A DNA stretch of 64,000 nucleotides. Origin: Caloramator mitchellensis (lineage in GTDB: Bacteria; Bacillota; Clostridia; Clostridiales; Caloramatoraceae). The DNA lies in assembly GCF_001440545.1 (NCBI RefSeq), contig NZ_LKHP01000005.1:83544-147543 (forward strand). Direction: 5' to 3'. The notes under the pieces are model-generated. The model worked only from the letters and a program-made list of their open reading frames with translations, had not been told where the DNA came from and did not search any database. Within the stretch, counting starts at the first letter, position 1; the number at the start of each line of letters is the position of its first letter. Made by a program: the position numbers and the translations under genes. Shown here in pieces: positions 17,544-25,953 of this stretch.

Positions 17544-17568
17544 TTAAGGAGTAGCAACTACTCCTTAA
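17544..17568 (-). terminator. hairpin downstream of the yneA-like gene
   Basis: Perfect 11-bp stem TTAAGGAGTAG / CTACTCCTTAA with a 3-nt loop. On the - strand an AT-rich tail (AAATTTATATT) follows, so it may end the yneA-like transcript. The surrounding 17372-17626 shows no gene. Confidence 0.45.
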
Positions 17569-17626
17569 AAAACAATAATTTCAATGTATTTCTTCACTTA
17601 ATTTCATTAGATTTAGCTTGTTCAAA

Positions 17627-17669
17627 TTGGCAAACAATTCAAGAAGTCAAGAAATCAAGTGAATGTCAC
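17627..17669 (-). repeat. 43-bp dispersed repeat, copy 6 (-)
   Basis: Inverted copy with TTGGCAAAC in place of TTGACAAAC. It supplies the TGA stop (17668-17666) of the yneA-like gene, the same arrangement as copy 3 with the recombinase gene. Confidence 0.92.
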
Positions 17670-17932
17670 TCAATGGGGACCTTTATAAGTTGACCTGGGT
17701 GAATAATCAATGTGTCAAGCTTATTTATTTCTCTTATTTCATAAACTAATTTTCTAATATCTTTTTTATTTATGTTATGTTTTTTTGCAATCTTCCAAAC
17801 TGTATCTCCACTTTTAACAGTAACGTATATGTATTCCTGGTTCTTTATTTTTTCGCTTTTAACTTTTTTGAATACTGGAAATACCACTAAAATAATAACT
17901 AGGACAAAAATTAATAGTTTTCCTTTTTTCAT
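17666..17932 (-). CDS. yneA: YneA-like LysM protein, SOS-induced cell-division inhibitor (probable)
   Basis: 88 aa: an N-terminal membrane/signal helix (LLIFVLVIILVVFPVF) and one LysM domain (TVKSGDTVWKIAKKH, then HPGQLIKVP). B. subtilis YneA has this layout, lies divergent from lexA, and stops division during DNA damage. The same divergent arrangement with shared LexA boxes is seen here. Sequence identity to YneA cannot be judged without alignment. ATG 17932 follows GAGGAGG. The stop codon is inside repeat copy 6. Confidence 0.78.
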   Translation of the reverse strand: MKKGKLLIFVLVIILVVFPVFKKVKSEKIKNQEYIYVTVKSGDTVWKIAKKHNINKKDIRKLVYEIREINKLDTLIIHPGQLIKVPIE

Positions 17933-17945
17933 TTTAACGCCTCCT

Positions 17946-17994
17946 CGAACATTTGTTCTATTATCATTATAACGAACACATGTTCGATTGTCAA
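17946..17994 (-). promoter_or_regulatory. yneA-like promoter with two LexA boxes
   Basis: On the - strand TTGACA (17994-17989) and TATAAT (17971-17966) are 17 bp apart, a consensus promoter. One LexA box (CGAACACATGTTCG, 17973-17986) fills the spacer. A second (GAACATTTGTTC, 17947-17958) covers the start of transcription. Repression should be tight. Confidence 0.88.
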
Positions 17995-18003
17995 TAGCTA
18001 TGC

Positions 18004-18015
18004 GAACATAAGTTT
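18004..18015. promoter_or_regulatory. third, imperfect LexA box at the lexA promoter
   Basis: GAACATAAGTTT differs from the GAAC-N4-GTTC box at the last base and overlaps the lexA -35 box, fitting weaker autorepression. Confidence 0.7.
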
Positions 18016-18042
18016 GCTATTTTTTTTGATATATGCTATAAT
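18014..18042 (+). promoter_or_regulatory. lexA promoter
   Basis: TTGCTA (18014-18019) and TATAAT (18037-18042), 17 bp apart, about 30 nt before the lexA start codon. Confidence 0.8.
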
Positions 18043-18073
18043 TTATTTATAAAATACTAAGGGGTGGAATTAC

Positions 18074-18679
18074 ATGTCAAATATAAATAGCGATAAACAA
18101 CATGAAATATTAGAATTTATAAGAAAAGAACTACAATCTAAAGGATATCCTCCTTCAGTAAGGGAAATATGCAATGCGGTTGGTTTAAGATCAACTTCTA
18201 CCGTTCATGGTCATTTGGAGAGACTTGAAAAGAAGGGATTAATAAGACGTGACCCAAGTAAACCTCGTGCTATTGAAGTATTAGATGGGCAAGTTGATAA
18301 AGAAATAATAAATGTCCCTGTAGTTGGTAAAGTTGCAGCAGGTCAACCTATACTTGCGGTAGAAAATATAGAAGATACATTTCCATTACCAGTAGATTTT
18401 ATTCGAACAAATAATAACACTTTCATTTTAAAGGTTAAGGGAGATTCGATGATAGAAAAAGGAATATTTGAAGGTGATTTACTTATAGTAGAACAACAAT
18501 CAACTGCAAATAATGGAGATATAGTAGTTGCATTGGTTGATGACAGTGCTACTGTTAAAACATTTTACAAAGAAAACGGCTATATTAGATTACAACCTGA
18601 AAATTCAAGCATGGAACCAATTATTGTTAACGAATGTAAAATACTTGGTAAAGTAAAAGGTTTAATAAGAAAAATGTAA
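18074..18679 (+). CDS. lexA: SOS repressor LexA
   Basis: Repressor of the DNA-damage regulon, which cleaves itself when bound to the RecA filament. The N-terminal winged helix ([20 protein letters not shown]) is followed by the Ala-Gly cleavage site in KVAAGQP. The catalytic serine is in [13 protein letters not shown] and the lysine in ATVKTFYKE. 201 aa is normal. ATG 18074 follows AAGGGGTGG. Three LexA boxes lie upstream, shared with the divergent yneA-like gene. Confidence 0.96.
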   Translation: MSNINSDKQHEILEFIRKELQSKGYPPSVREICNAVGLRSTSTVHGHLERLEKKGLIRRDPSKPRAIEVLDGQVDKEIINVPVVGKVAAGQPILAVENIEDTFPLPVDFIRTNNNTFILKVKGDSMIEKGIFEGDLLIVEQQSTANNGDIVVALVDDSATVKTFYKENGYIRLQPENSSMEPIIVNECKILGKVKGLIRKM

Positions 18680-18682
18680 TTG

Positions 18683-18725
18683 GTGACATTCACTTGATTT
18701 CTTGAGTTCTTGAATTGTTTGTCAA
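18683..18725 (+). repeat. 43-bp dispersed repeat, copy 4 (+)
   Basis: Starts 3 nt after the lexA stop codon and is followed by TTTGGACTAG, a variant of the downstream extension seen at copies 1 and 3. Confidence 0.92.
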
Positions 18726-18748
18726 TTTGGACTAGTCAATTATTTTAA

Positions 18749-18775
18749 AAAAGCCGCATGTTTATGCGGCCTTTT
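18749..18775. terminator. bidirectional terminator between lexA and ynbB-like
   Basis: GCCGCAT / ATGCGGC stem with a 4-nt loop, a six-T run on the - strand side and CTTTT on the + strand. It serves the two convergent genes. Confidence 0.85.
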
Positions 18776-18835
18776 AATTTAGACTTAACTATGTGATTGT
18801 TTGATTTTCCTTTGAATATTGATTTTTATGGAAAT

Positions 18836-20110
18836 TTAAATATTTGATAATGCTTTTAAAACTCCAATTTTGGCATGTTCAAATGTTAGCCCACCTTGGA
18901 CATAGGCAATATATGGTGGTCTAATTGGTGCATCAGCGCTTAATTCTATTGATGAGCCCTGTATAAAAGCGCCTGCAGCCATAATAACTTGGTCAGTATA
19001 GCCAGGCATGTCCCACGGCTCGCAATCTACATAAGAATCTACAGGAGAGCCTTTCTGTATTCCTTTTATAAATTTAATTAAATGCTCTTTATTGTTAAAT
19101 TTTATTGCCTGAATTAAGTCGCTTCTGCTTTCATAATACTTTGGAGAAACTTCATATCCAGCAAGCTCCATAATCCTCGATGTAAATATAGCGCTTTTTA
19201 ATGCTTCAGCAGTTATATGCGGTGCCATAAATAACCCCTGAAACATAGGCCTTATAACACCAAATGTTGAACCGCATTCCCTACCTATTCCAGGGGCTGT
19301 TAATCTATAAGCTGCATTTTCTACTAATTCTTTTCTTCCAACTACATAACCACCTGTTGGAGCAATACCTCCTCCAATATTCTTAATAAGAGACCCTGCA
19401 ACCAAATCTGCACCGACGTCAGTTGGTTCCTTAACATCAATAAACTCCCCATAACAGTTATCTACAAATATAATAACATCCTCTCGTATCTTTTTAATTT
19501 CCTTTATTGCAGTTTCAATATCGTTTATACTAAGAGATGGTCTCCACCCGTAGCCTGTAGAACGCTGAATAGCAACCATTCTTATCGAATCATCATTCAA
19601 AAGTTCATTAACAACTGATTCTAAATCTATTTTTCCATTTTCCAACAAATTAATTTGTTTATAATTAACTCCATATTCCTTTAATGAACCCATATTACTA
19701 CCTTCGATACCGATAACTTGCAGCAATGTATCATATGGTCTTCCGGTTATAGCAAGTAAAGTATCATTTGGACGCAAATTGCCAAACAAAGCTATGGTTA
19801 TAGCATGGGTTCCTGATACTATATGCGGCCTTACAAGAGCATCCTCAGAGTTAAAAACCCTCGCATACACCCTATCTAACGTATCGCGTCCAATATCTCC
19901 ATAACCATATCCTGTTGAATGAGTAAAATGAGCATCGGATAACTTTTCGTCCTGCATGGCTTTTAATACTTTTAGTTGATTATACTCTTTTATTTCATCA
20001 ATTTTATTAAACAAATCAGAAATATCCTTCATTGCTTTTTCACTTAAATCAATTGCTTTTTCTGTAAATCCATATTTTTCTAACATAAATTGCTTAGTTA
20101 AATCCAGCAT
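18836..20110 (-). CDS. YnbB-like PLP protein of the methionine gamma-lyase / aluminium-resistance family
   Basis: 424-aa fold-type I PLP enzyme of the group often annotated as methionine gamma-lyase family or aluminium resistance protein (B. subtilis YnbB, also located near hfq-miaA). Typical segments are FTHSTGYGYGDIGRD, RPHIVSGTHAI, FVDNCYGEF and the PLP-lysine region AGSLIKNIGGGIAPTGGY. Its actual substrate is not established. ATG 20110 follows TGGAGG. Repeat copies 4 and 7 flank it as an inverted pair. Confidence 0.85.
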   Translation of the reverse strand: MLDLTKQFMLEKYGFTEKAIDLSEKAMKDISDLFNKIDEIKEYNQLKVLKAMQDEKLSDAHFTHSTGYGYGDIGRDTLDRVYARVFNSEDALVRPHIVSGTHAITIALFGNLRPNDTLLAITGRPYDTLLQVIGIEGSNMGSLKEYGVNYKQINLLENGKIDLESVVNELLNDDSIRMVAIQRSTGYGWRPSLSINDIETAIKEIKKIREDVIIFVDNCYGEFIDVKEPTDVGADLVAGSLIKNIGGGIAPTGGYVVGRKELVENAAYRLTAPGIGRECGSTFGVIRPMFQGLFMAPHITAEALKSAIFTSRIMELAGYEVSPKYYESRSDLIQAIKFNNKEHLIKFIKGIQKGSPVDSYVDCEPWDMPGYTDQVIMAAGAFIQGSSIELSADAPIRPPYIAYVQGGLTFEHAKIGVLKALSNI

Positions 20111-20162
20111 TTTTTACCTCCATTTTAACAGCTTGTAAAAATATCTGAACATCGAAATTAAA

Positions 20163-20205
20163 TTGACAAACAATTCAAGAAGTCAAGAAATCAAGTGAAT
20201 GTCAC
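20163..20205 (-). repeat. 43-bp dispersed repeat, copy 7 (-)
   Basis: Inverted copy located just behind the hfq terminator, between hfq and the ynbB-like gene. It is the last copy I find in the window. Confidence 0.92.
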
Positions 20206-20207
20206 CC

Positions 20208-20236
20208 ATTAAAAAAACTCGCTAAATGCGAGTTTT
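20208..20236 (-). terminator. terminator of the miaB-mutS-mutL-miaA-hfq region
   Basis: AAAACTCGC / GCGAGTTTT stem with a 5-nt loop, overlapping the hfq stop and followed on the - strand by a T run. Confidence 0.85.
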
Positions 20237-20483
20237 ATTCACCAAGTTCTTCTTGGGACTGTGGTGTATAAAGGATTGGTTTTGCAGGAACTATCGTTGA
20301 AATAGCATGCTTATAAACCATCATTTGCTTTCCTTCTGATTCTAATATAACAGTAAAGTTATCAAAACCCTTAACATTTCCTTTTAGTTGAACTCCTGAT
20401 ACAAGGAATATCGTAACTTGAATCTTGTTTTTACGTGCTTGATTTAAGAAAACATCCTGTAAATTATTTACGTTCTTAACCAT
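20235..20483 (-). CDS. hfq: RNA-binding protein Hfq
   Basis: Sm-like RNA chaperone of 82 aa. Sm1 motif is [23 protein letters not shown] (split here: [13 protein letters not shown] and [10 protein letters not shown]) and Sm2 contains [10 protein letters not shown], the Hfq-specific KH-type signature. ATG 20483 lies 8 nt after GGAGG. An in-frame TTG at 20498 overlaps that site and is unlikely. The tail is short and acidic (QSQEELGE), as in Firmicutes. It follows miaA, the usual order. Confidence 0.94.
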   Translation of the reverse strand: MVKNVNNLQDVFLNQARKNKIQVTIFLVSGVQLKGNVKGFDNFTVILESEGKQMMVYKHAISTIVPAKPILYTPQSQEELGE

Positions 20484-20518
20484 ACCATCATCCTCCAATT
20501 AAGTTATAATATATAATT

Positions 20519-21463
20519 CTATAAATTTTTAAATTTTCCTTCTATATATCCTATAATATTTTCCAAAACTTCGTCAAAAGAGTCGTATTCATCGAGATTA
20601 ACCCAATAAATCCTATCCTCCCTTCTATACCATGTTAATTGCCTTTTAGCATATCGTCTTGTGCTTTGTTTAATATATTCTTTTATTTCATCTAATGTAA
20701 AATATCCATCAAGATAATCAAAAACTTCCTTGTAACCTATTCCTTGCATAGATGTCATGTTCCTTGTATATCCCATGTCCTTTAGCCTTTTTACTTCATC
20801 TACAAGCCCCATTTCAAACATAATATCAACTCTTTTGTTTATTCTATCATACAACTTTGCCCTATCCATAGTCAAGCAAATAAATGCAAAATTAAAATCA
20901 ACATCCCTAAGTTTAGATTCTCTTTGATATTCCGATATTGGTTTCCCTGTATTTTTGTATACTTCAAGTGCTCTTATTATTCTTTTTAAGTCGTTTGGAT
21001 GCAATCTTATATATGATTCATTATCAACTTCCTTTAACATTTCATGAACATATGCATTTCCCTTTTCCTTAGCTAAATTTTCAAGATAAAGTCTATAATC
21101 CTCATCTCTTGATGTTTCAGTGAAATCTAAGGGGTAAATTAATGAATTAATATAAAGTCCTGTTCCGCCAACCACGATTGGAATTTTTCCTCTTTTAATA
21201 ATGTCATCAATGCACTCAACTGCCATTTTTCTATACATTGCTACGCTAAATTCAACATCTGGCGTAACGACATCTATCATATGGTGAGGTATTCCCTGCA
21301 TTTCTTCTGTTGTCGGTTTTGCAGAACCTATATCCATATATTTATATATTTGCATGGAATCTGCCGATACTACTTCTCCATTTATTCTCTTAGCCAGTTC
21401 TATACCTAATTTTGTTTTTCCGGAAGCTGTTGGTCCAGCTATAATAACTATGTTTTTTTTCAT
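20519..21463 (-). CDS. miaA: tRNA dimethylallyltransferase
   Basis: Transfers a dimethylallyl group to A37 of tRNAs reading UNN codons. The P-loop is GPTASGKTKLG, followed by the conserved VSADSMQIYKYMDIGSAKP and GGTGLYINSLIYP. RRYAKRQLTWYRRE is near the C-terminus. 314 aa is normal. It lies 8 nt behind mutL. The product is the substrate of MiaB, encoded upstream in the same cluster. Confidence 0.96.
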   Translation of the reverse strand: MKKNIVIIAGPTASGKTKLGIELAKRINGEVVSADSMQIYKYMDIGSAKPTTEEMQGIPHHMIDVVTPDVEFSVAMYRKMAVECIDDIIKRGKIPIVVGGTGLYINSLIYPLDFTETSRDEDYRLYLENLAKEKGNAYVHEMLKEVDNESYIRLHPNDLKRIIRALEVYKNTGKPISEYQRESKLRDVDFNFAFICLTMDRAKLYDRINKRVDIMFEMGLVDEVKRLKDMGYTRNMTSMQGIGYKEVFDYLDGYFTLDEIKEYIKQSTRRYAKRQLTWYRREDRIYWVNLDEYDSFDEVLENIIGYIEGKFKNL

Positions 21464-21471
21464 ATAATCAC

Positions 21472-23277
21472 CTAAAGTATCCTTCTAAATTTTCTTTCAA
21501 GTTCGTTATAGCTCATCTTTATTATCGCTGGCCTACCATGGGGGCAGGCAAATGGATTTGAACACCTTCTTAGATCCTCTATAAGTTTATTCATTTCGGC
21601 AATCGTTAACCTATCTCCTGCTTTAATCGCACTCTTACATGCCATTGTATAAATTATTTTGTTTATCGACTTATAAAAATTACCTGAAACTTCTTGAATT
21701 TCAGTTATGATATCAAATATAAGTTCTTTATAGTTAGGGTTTCCTAATATAACAGGAACAGCTCTTATTGAAACTGTATTACCACCAAAATCCTCGATAC
21801 CAAATCCTATTTTAGCAAAATTATCTAAATTTTCAACTACAATATTCTTCTCAGTGCTACTCAACTCCACTATTATAGGAGTCAATAAAGTTTGACTTTG
21901 TATTTTTGCATCACTAAACTCTGACAAATATTTTTCATATAAAACCCTCTCGTGTGCTGCATGTTGGTCTATTATAAACATATCTTCTTCACCTTCTGCG
22001 ATTATATACATAAAATGTATTTGACCAACAACTGCTAACCTTGGTAGTTTATTTTCAACATTAGAACCAGTTATTATTATTTCCTCTTTTTCCTTCTTTA
22101 AATCATCCAAAGAGGATTCTTCATTAAAAGAAAAATCACTATTTATATATTTATATTCTTTTGAACTATCATCTGGTATATTATAATCCCTTTTTTCATT
22201 AATAGCAAAATCTATTCTCTCCTGATTAGCAGTCAAAGGTGATTTGCTTACAACATTAGGTTCAAAAATTATATTCGGAATTGTCTTAGTTGTTGAAAAT
22301 GCTTTTTTTATGCTATCAAAAACAATTTTATACATTTCCTGTTCATTTTGAAACTTAATTTCTGCCTTTGTAGGGTGAACATTAACATCAATTATTGATG
22401 GTTCGACATTTATGTGCAACACATACATTGGGAATTTATCGCCCGTAGTAAAAGTCCTAAATGCGTTTTCAATTGCTGCATTTATAGTTTTATTCTTCAC
22501 ATACCTATTGTTTACAAAAAGCGATTGATAATTTCTGCTATTTTTTGCAAGGGCATTATTTCCAATATAGCCATTGATGCTAACTGAACCATCATCATAA
22601 TTCACTTCTAATAAGTTGTCATTTACCTGTTTACCATAAATTGATAACATGGTGTTTTTTAAATTATCATCTCCCTTGGTTGCGAAAATCAGTTTATCAC
22701 CGTTCTTGTATTTAAAAGAAATGGATGAATTCGAAAAAGCAAGATTTTGAATAATCTCGGTAATAATTGTTCCTTCTCTTCCTGGAGATTTCAAAAATTT
22801 CAATCTTGCTGGAGTGTTATAAAACAAATCCCTTACTATAATTGTCGTTCCTAATGGAGCACCGCATTCTTTTTTTTCAATTATTTCCCCGCCTTCAACT
22901 CTAATAAAAACACCTAAATCATTTTCTTTAGTCCTTGTAATAAGCTCAACTTTTGATACAGCACAAATGCTTGCTAACGCTTCACCTCTAAAACCTAAAG
23001 TTCTAATATTAAATAAATCTTCATCACTACTAATTTTACTTGTTGCGTGCCTTAAGAAAGCTATTTCAACATCGTCATAGTCTATACCACTTCCATCATC
23101 GGTTATCTTAATATAAGAAATTCCACCATCTTGTATTTCAACATAAATATTTTTAGAACCAGCATCAATTGAATTTTCAATAAGTTCCTTAACAACAGAA
23201 GCAGGTCTTTCAACAACTTCTCCGGCAGCAATCTTACTTATAGTATCGTCATCTAATATTCTTATCCTTCCCATCAT
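21472..23277 (-). CDS. mutL: DNA mismatch repair protein MutL
   Basis: Mismatch repair ATPase and endonuclease. GHKL motifs are ELIENSIDAG, DDGSGID and TLGFRGEALASI. The C-terminal domain has the metal-binding endonuclease motif DQHAAHERVLYE plus ACKSAIKAG and CPHGRP, so this is the nicking type found in bacteria without MutH. 601 aa (or 600 from the second ATG at 23274, which is better spaced from AAGGTG). It overlaps the mutS end closely. Confidence 0.96.
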   Translation of the reverse strand: MMGRIRILDDDTISKIAAGEVVERPASVVKELIENSIDAGSKNIYVEIQDGGISYIKITDDGSGIDYDDVEIAFLRHATSKISSDEDLFNIRTLGFRGEALASICAVSKVELITRTKENDLGVFIRVEGGEIIEKKECGAPLGTTIIVRDLFYNTPARLKFLKSPGREGTIITEIIQNLAFSNSSISFKYKNGDKLIFATKGDDNLKNTMLSIYGKQVNDNLLEVNYDDGSVSINGYIGNNALAKNSRNYQSLFVNNRYVKNKTINAAIENAFRTFTTGDKFPMYVLHINVEPSIIDVNVHPTKAEIKFQNEQEMYKIVFDSIKKAFSTTKTIPNIIFEPNVVSKSPLTANQERIDFAINEKRDYNIPDDSSKEYKYINSDFSFNEESSLDDLKKEKEEIIITGSNVENKLPRLAVVGQIHFMYIIAEGEEDMFIIDQHAAHERVLYEKYLSEFSDAKIQSQTLLTPIIVELSSTEKNIVVENLDNFAKIGFGIEDFGGNTVSIRAVPVILGNPNYKELIFDIITEIQEVSGNFYKSINKIIYTMACKSAIKAGDRLTIAEMNKLIEDLRRCSNPFACPHGRPAIIKMSYNELERKFRRIL

Positions 23278-23278
23278 A

Positions 23279-25864
23279 TCACCTTAAACCTTTTGCTTTA
23301 TTCACCAAACTATACAATTTATTTATAGCCTCAATTGGCGTAATATTTAAAACATCTATAGATTTAATTTCTTCAATTAATTCATTTTCTTTATAATTAA
23401 ACAGATTAATTTCATTAGACAATGTTGCGGCAGCCTCTTTAACAACAGCGGGCTTAGTTTTTGTTTTTAATTTTTTGCTTATATCGCTCTCCTCAAGTTT
23501 TTCAAGTATCTCTTTAGCTTTATCGATTACCTCAGAAGGCAAACCGGCAAGTTTTGCAACCTGAATACCATAACTTTGGTCGGCTCCCCCTCGAATAATT
23601 TTTCTAAGAAATATTATATCTTCCCCATGTTCCTTAACAGATATACAATAATTTTTAACTCCATCTATTTTACCTTCAAGCTCTGTAAGCTCGTGATAAT
23701 GAGTTGCAAACAGAGTCTTCGCCCCAATTCTTTGACTTATAAACTCAATAACAGCCCATGCAATACTTAAACCATCAAATGTGCTTGTTCCCCTTCCCAC
23801 CTCATCCAAAATGAGCAGGCTATTTTTAGTAGCATTGTTTAATATATTTGAAACCTCCGACATTTCAACCATAAATGTGCTTTGTCCTAATGACAAATCA
23901 TCTGAAGCACCAATCCTTGTAAATATTCTATCAACTATTGATATTTTAGCACTTGCAGCAGGCACAAAGCAGCCTATTTGCGCCATTAAAGTGATTAGAG
24001 CAACTTGCCTTAAATAAGTAGATTTACCTGCCATATTAGGTCCTGTTATAATAATTACCATATCTTCCTTATTATCAAGCATTGTATCGTTTGGAACAAA
24101 AACACCACTAATCATCTTTTCAACAACAGGGTGTCTTCCTTCCTTTATTTCAATGACACCATCATCAGTAATTTTAGGTTTTGTATAATTATTCTCAAAT
24201 GAAACCTTTGCAAAGGATAGCAAGCTATCTATTATAGCAAGATAATGAGCAACTTTTTTAATCCTTGAAACTTCACCATAAATTTTATTTCTTATATGCA
24301 CAAATATATCATATTCTAAATCAACAACTTTGCTTTCAGCACCTGAAACAATCTCCTCCATCTCCTTAAGTTCCGGAGTTATAAATCTTTCTGCATTAGC
24401 AAGGGTTTGTTTTCTTATATATCTATCCTGAGGAATGCTTGATAGGTTAGATTTAGTAACCTCTAAATAATAACCGAACACTTTGTTATAACCAATTTTT
24501 AATGATTTTATGCCAGTCAAATCTCTTTCCTTCTGCTCCAATTCAGCTATCCAATTCTTGCCATTCGTCATTGCATCTCTCAATTTATCAATTTCTTGAT
24601 TAAAACCAGTTTTTATTATTCCCCCTTCTTTAATTGTTATGGGAGGATTCTCATCAATAGACTCATCAATTAATTGAAATATATCCCCAAGTTCATCAAA
24701 ATCCCTATAAATTTCACTTAAAAGGATGCTTTTACAATTTGAAATAGCTGCTCTTATATCTGGCAAAAATCTAATTGACTGCTTTAATGATATCAAATCC
24801 CTGGCATTAGCAGTCTCACAGCTAATTTTTCCCATGATTCGCTCAATATCATAGATACCTCTTAAAAATTCCCTTAAATCAGAAGAAATATAAATATTAT
24901 CGATTAATTCCTCAACGGCTTCTAATCTTTTTTCTATTTCATCCTTAATTAACAATGGTTCTTCAATCCATTTTCTAATCAACCTTCCACCCATAGCAGT
25001 TTGAGTTTTATCTAATACGTCAATAAGTGTCCCCTTTTTACTTCTTGACCTCATTGTCTCAGTAAGTTCAAGATTTCTTCGTGTAAATGAATCAATGAGC
25101 ATAAAATCTTCAGTTTTATATCTAGTAATACTAGATATATGATCAAGGCTGCTTTTTTGAGTCTCGTTTAAATATTTTAATAGGTTTACAGCCGAAACCT
25201 TTTCATATTCGTTTAAATGGCTATAATCTTTGTTTGAAAGACTTTCACTGCTTTTATCTTCAACATAATTGATTAGTAGATTAAATCTTGATTTAATGTT
25301 TAACACTAACGTTTCAAATCTTTCAGTAAAACTATTTTTTATTATTAACATTTCTGATGGTTTGAATTTTGATAACTCATTCATCAACTTGTTATTTTCT
25401 TCTATAAAACTTGTAACATAGAAATCACCAGTTGAAACATCAGCAATTGAAATAGCAACTTTATCTATATTAAAATAAACACTTGCAATGAAATTATTAA
25501 CTTTTTCGTCAAGCATATTTGAGTCGATTATAGTTCCAGGGGTTATTATCCTTGTTATATCCCTTTTCACAATGCCCTTTGCAAATTTAGGGTCCTCTAA
25601 CTGCTCACAAATGGCTACTTTATATCCCTTTTCTATTAATCTTGCGATATATGTATCGGCTGAATGAAACGGCACTCCGCACATTGGAGCCCTCTTTTCA
25701 AGTCCGCAGTCCCTTCCAGTTAGTGCTATTTCTAACTCTCGCGAGGCAATTTCAGCATCTTCAAAAAACATTTCATAAAAATCCCCAAGCCTGAAGAACA
25801 ATATACAATCTTTATATTTATCTTTTATTTCAAGATACTGCTGCATCATAGGTGTAAGTCCCAA
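23279..25864 (-). CDS. mutS: DNA mismatch repair protein MutS
   Basis: Mismatch recognition ATPase, 861 aa. The mismatch-reading Phe-x-Glu is in LGDFYEMFFED. Walker A is GPNMAGKSTYLRQ and the Walker B region DEVGRGTSTFDG. FATHYHELTELE follows. I start it at TTG 25864, which is 8 nt behind GGGGAGGA and gives the family N-terminus MGLTPMMQQYLEIK. The frame stays open to 25948, but the extra 28 residues resemble no MutS and lie before the ribosome site. Confidence 0.95.
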   Translation of the reverse strand: MGLTPMMQQYLEIKDKYKDCILFFRLGDFYEMFFEDAEIASRELEIALTGRDCGLEKRAPMCGVPFHSADTYIARLIEKGYKVAICEQLEDPKFAKGIVKRDITRIITPGTIIDSNMLDEKVNNFIASVYFNIDKVAISIADVSTGDFYVTSFIEENNKLMNELSKFKPSEMLIIKNSFTERFETLVLNIKSRFNLLINYVEDKSSESLSNKDYSHLNEYEKVSAVNLLKYLNETQKSSLDHISSITRYKTEDFMLIDSFTRRNLELTETMRSRSKKGTLIDVLDKTQTAMGGRLIRKWIEEPLLIKDEIEKRLEAVEELIDNIYISSDLREFLRGIYDIERIMGKISCETANARDLISLKQSIRFLPDIRAAISNCKSILLSEIYRDFDELGDIFQLIDESIDENPPITIKEGGIIKTGFNQEIDKLRDAMTNGKNWIAELEQKERDLTGIKSLKIGYNKVFGYYLEVTKSNLSSIPQDRYIRKQTLANAERFITPELKEMEEIVSGAESKVVDLEYDIFVHIRNKIYGEVSRIKKVAHYLAIIDSLLSFAKVSFENNYTKPKITDDGVIEIKEGRHPVVEKMISGVFVPNDTMLDNKEDMVIIITGPNMAGKSTYLRQVALITLMAQIGCFVPAASAKISIVDRIFTRIGASDDLSLGQSTFMVEMSEVSNILNNATKNSLLILDEVGRGTSTFDGLSIAWAVIEFISQRIGAKTLFATHYHELTELEGKIDGVKNYCISVKEHGEDIIFLRKIIRGGADQSYGIQVAKLAGLPSEVIDKAKEILEKLEESDISKKLKTKTKPAVVKEAAATLSNEINLFNYKENELIEEIKSIDVLNITPIEAINKLYSLVNKAKGLR

Positions 25865-25907
25865 TTTATATTCCTCCCCAAGATATAGATGTATAATTAT
25901 TATATTA

Positions 25908-25949
25908 CAAAAATAATGCCGCTTAAAGATAAACTTTAATAGCGGCATT
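25908..25949 (-). terminator. terminator of miaB
   Basis: Stem of AATGCCGCT with AGCGGCATT plus inner AT pairs, followed on the - strand by ATTTTTG. It lies between miaB and mutS, so mutS probably has its own promoter. Confidence 0.75.
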
Positions 25950-25953
25950 ATTT

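Noticed and set aside
18836..20110. True methionine gamma-lyase
   Set aside because: The protein belongs to the YnbB/aluminium-resistance group, whose enzymatic substrate is not established; only a family-level name is safe.
3188..20205. The seven repeats as a CRISPR array
   Set aside because: Copies are 0.7-8 kb apart, lie in both orientations and are separated by ordinary genes; no cas genes are present.
25865..25948. Longer MutS with 28 extra N-terminal residues
   Set aside because: The extension precedes a strong ribosome site (GGGGAGGA) and does not resemble MutS; the TTG start gives the standard N-terminus.
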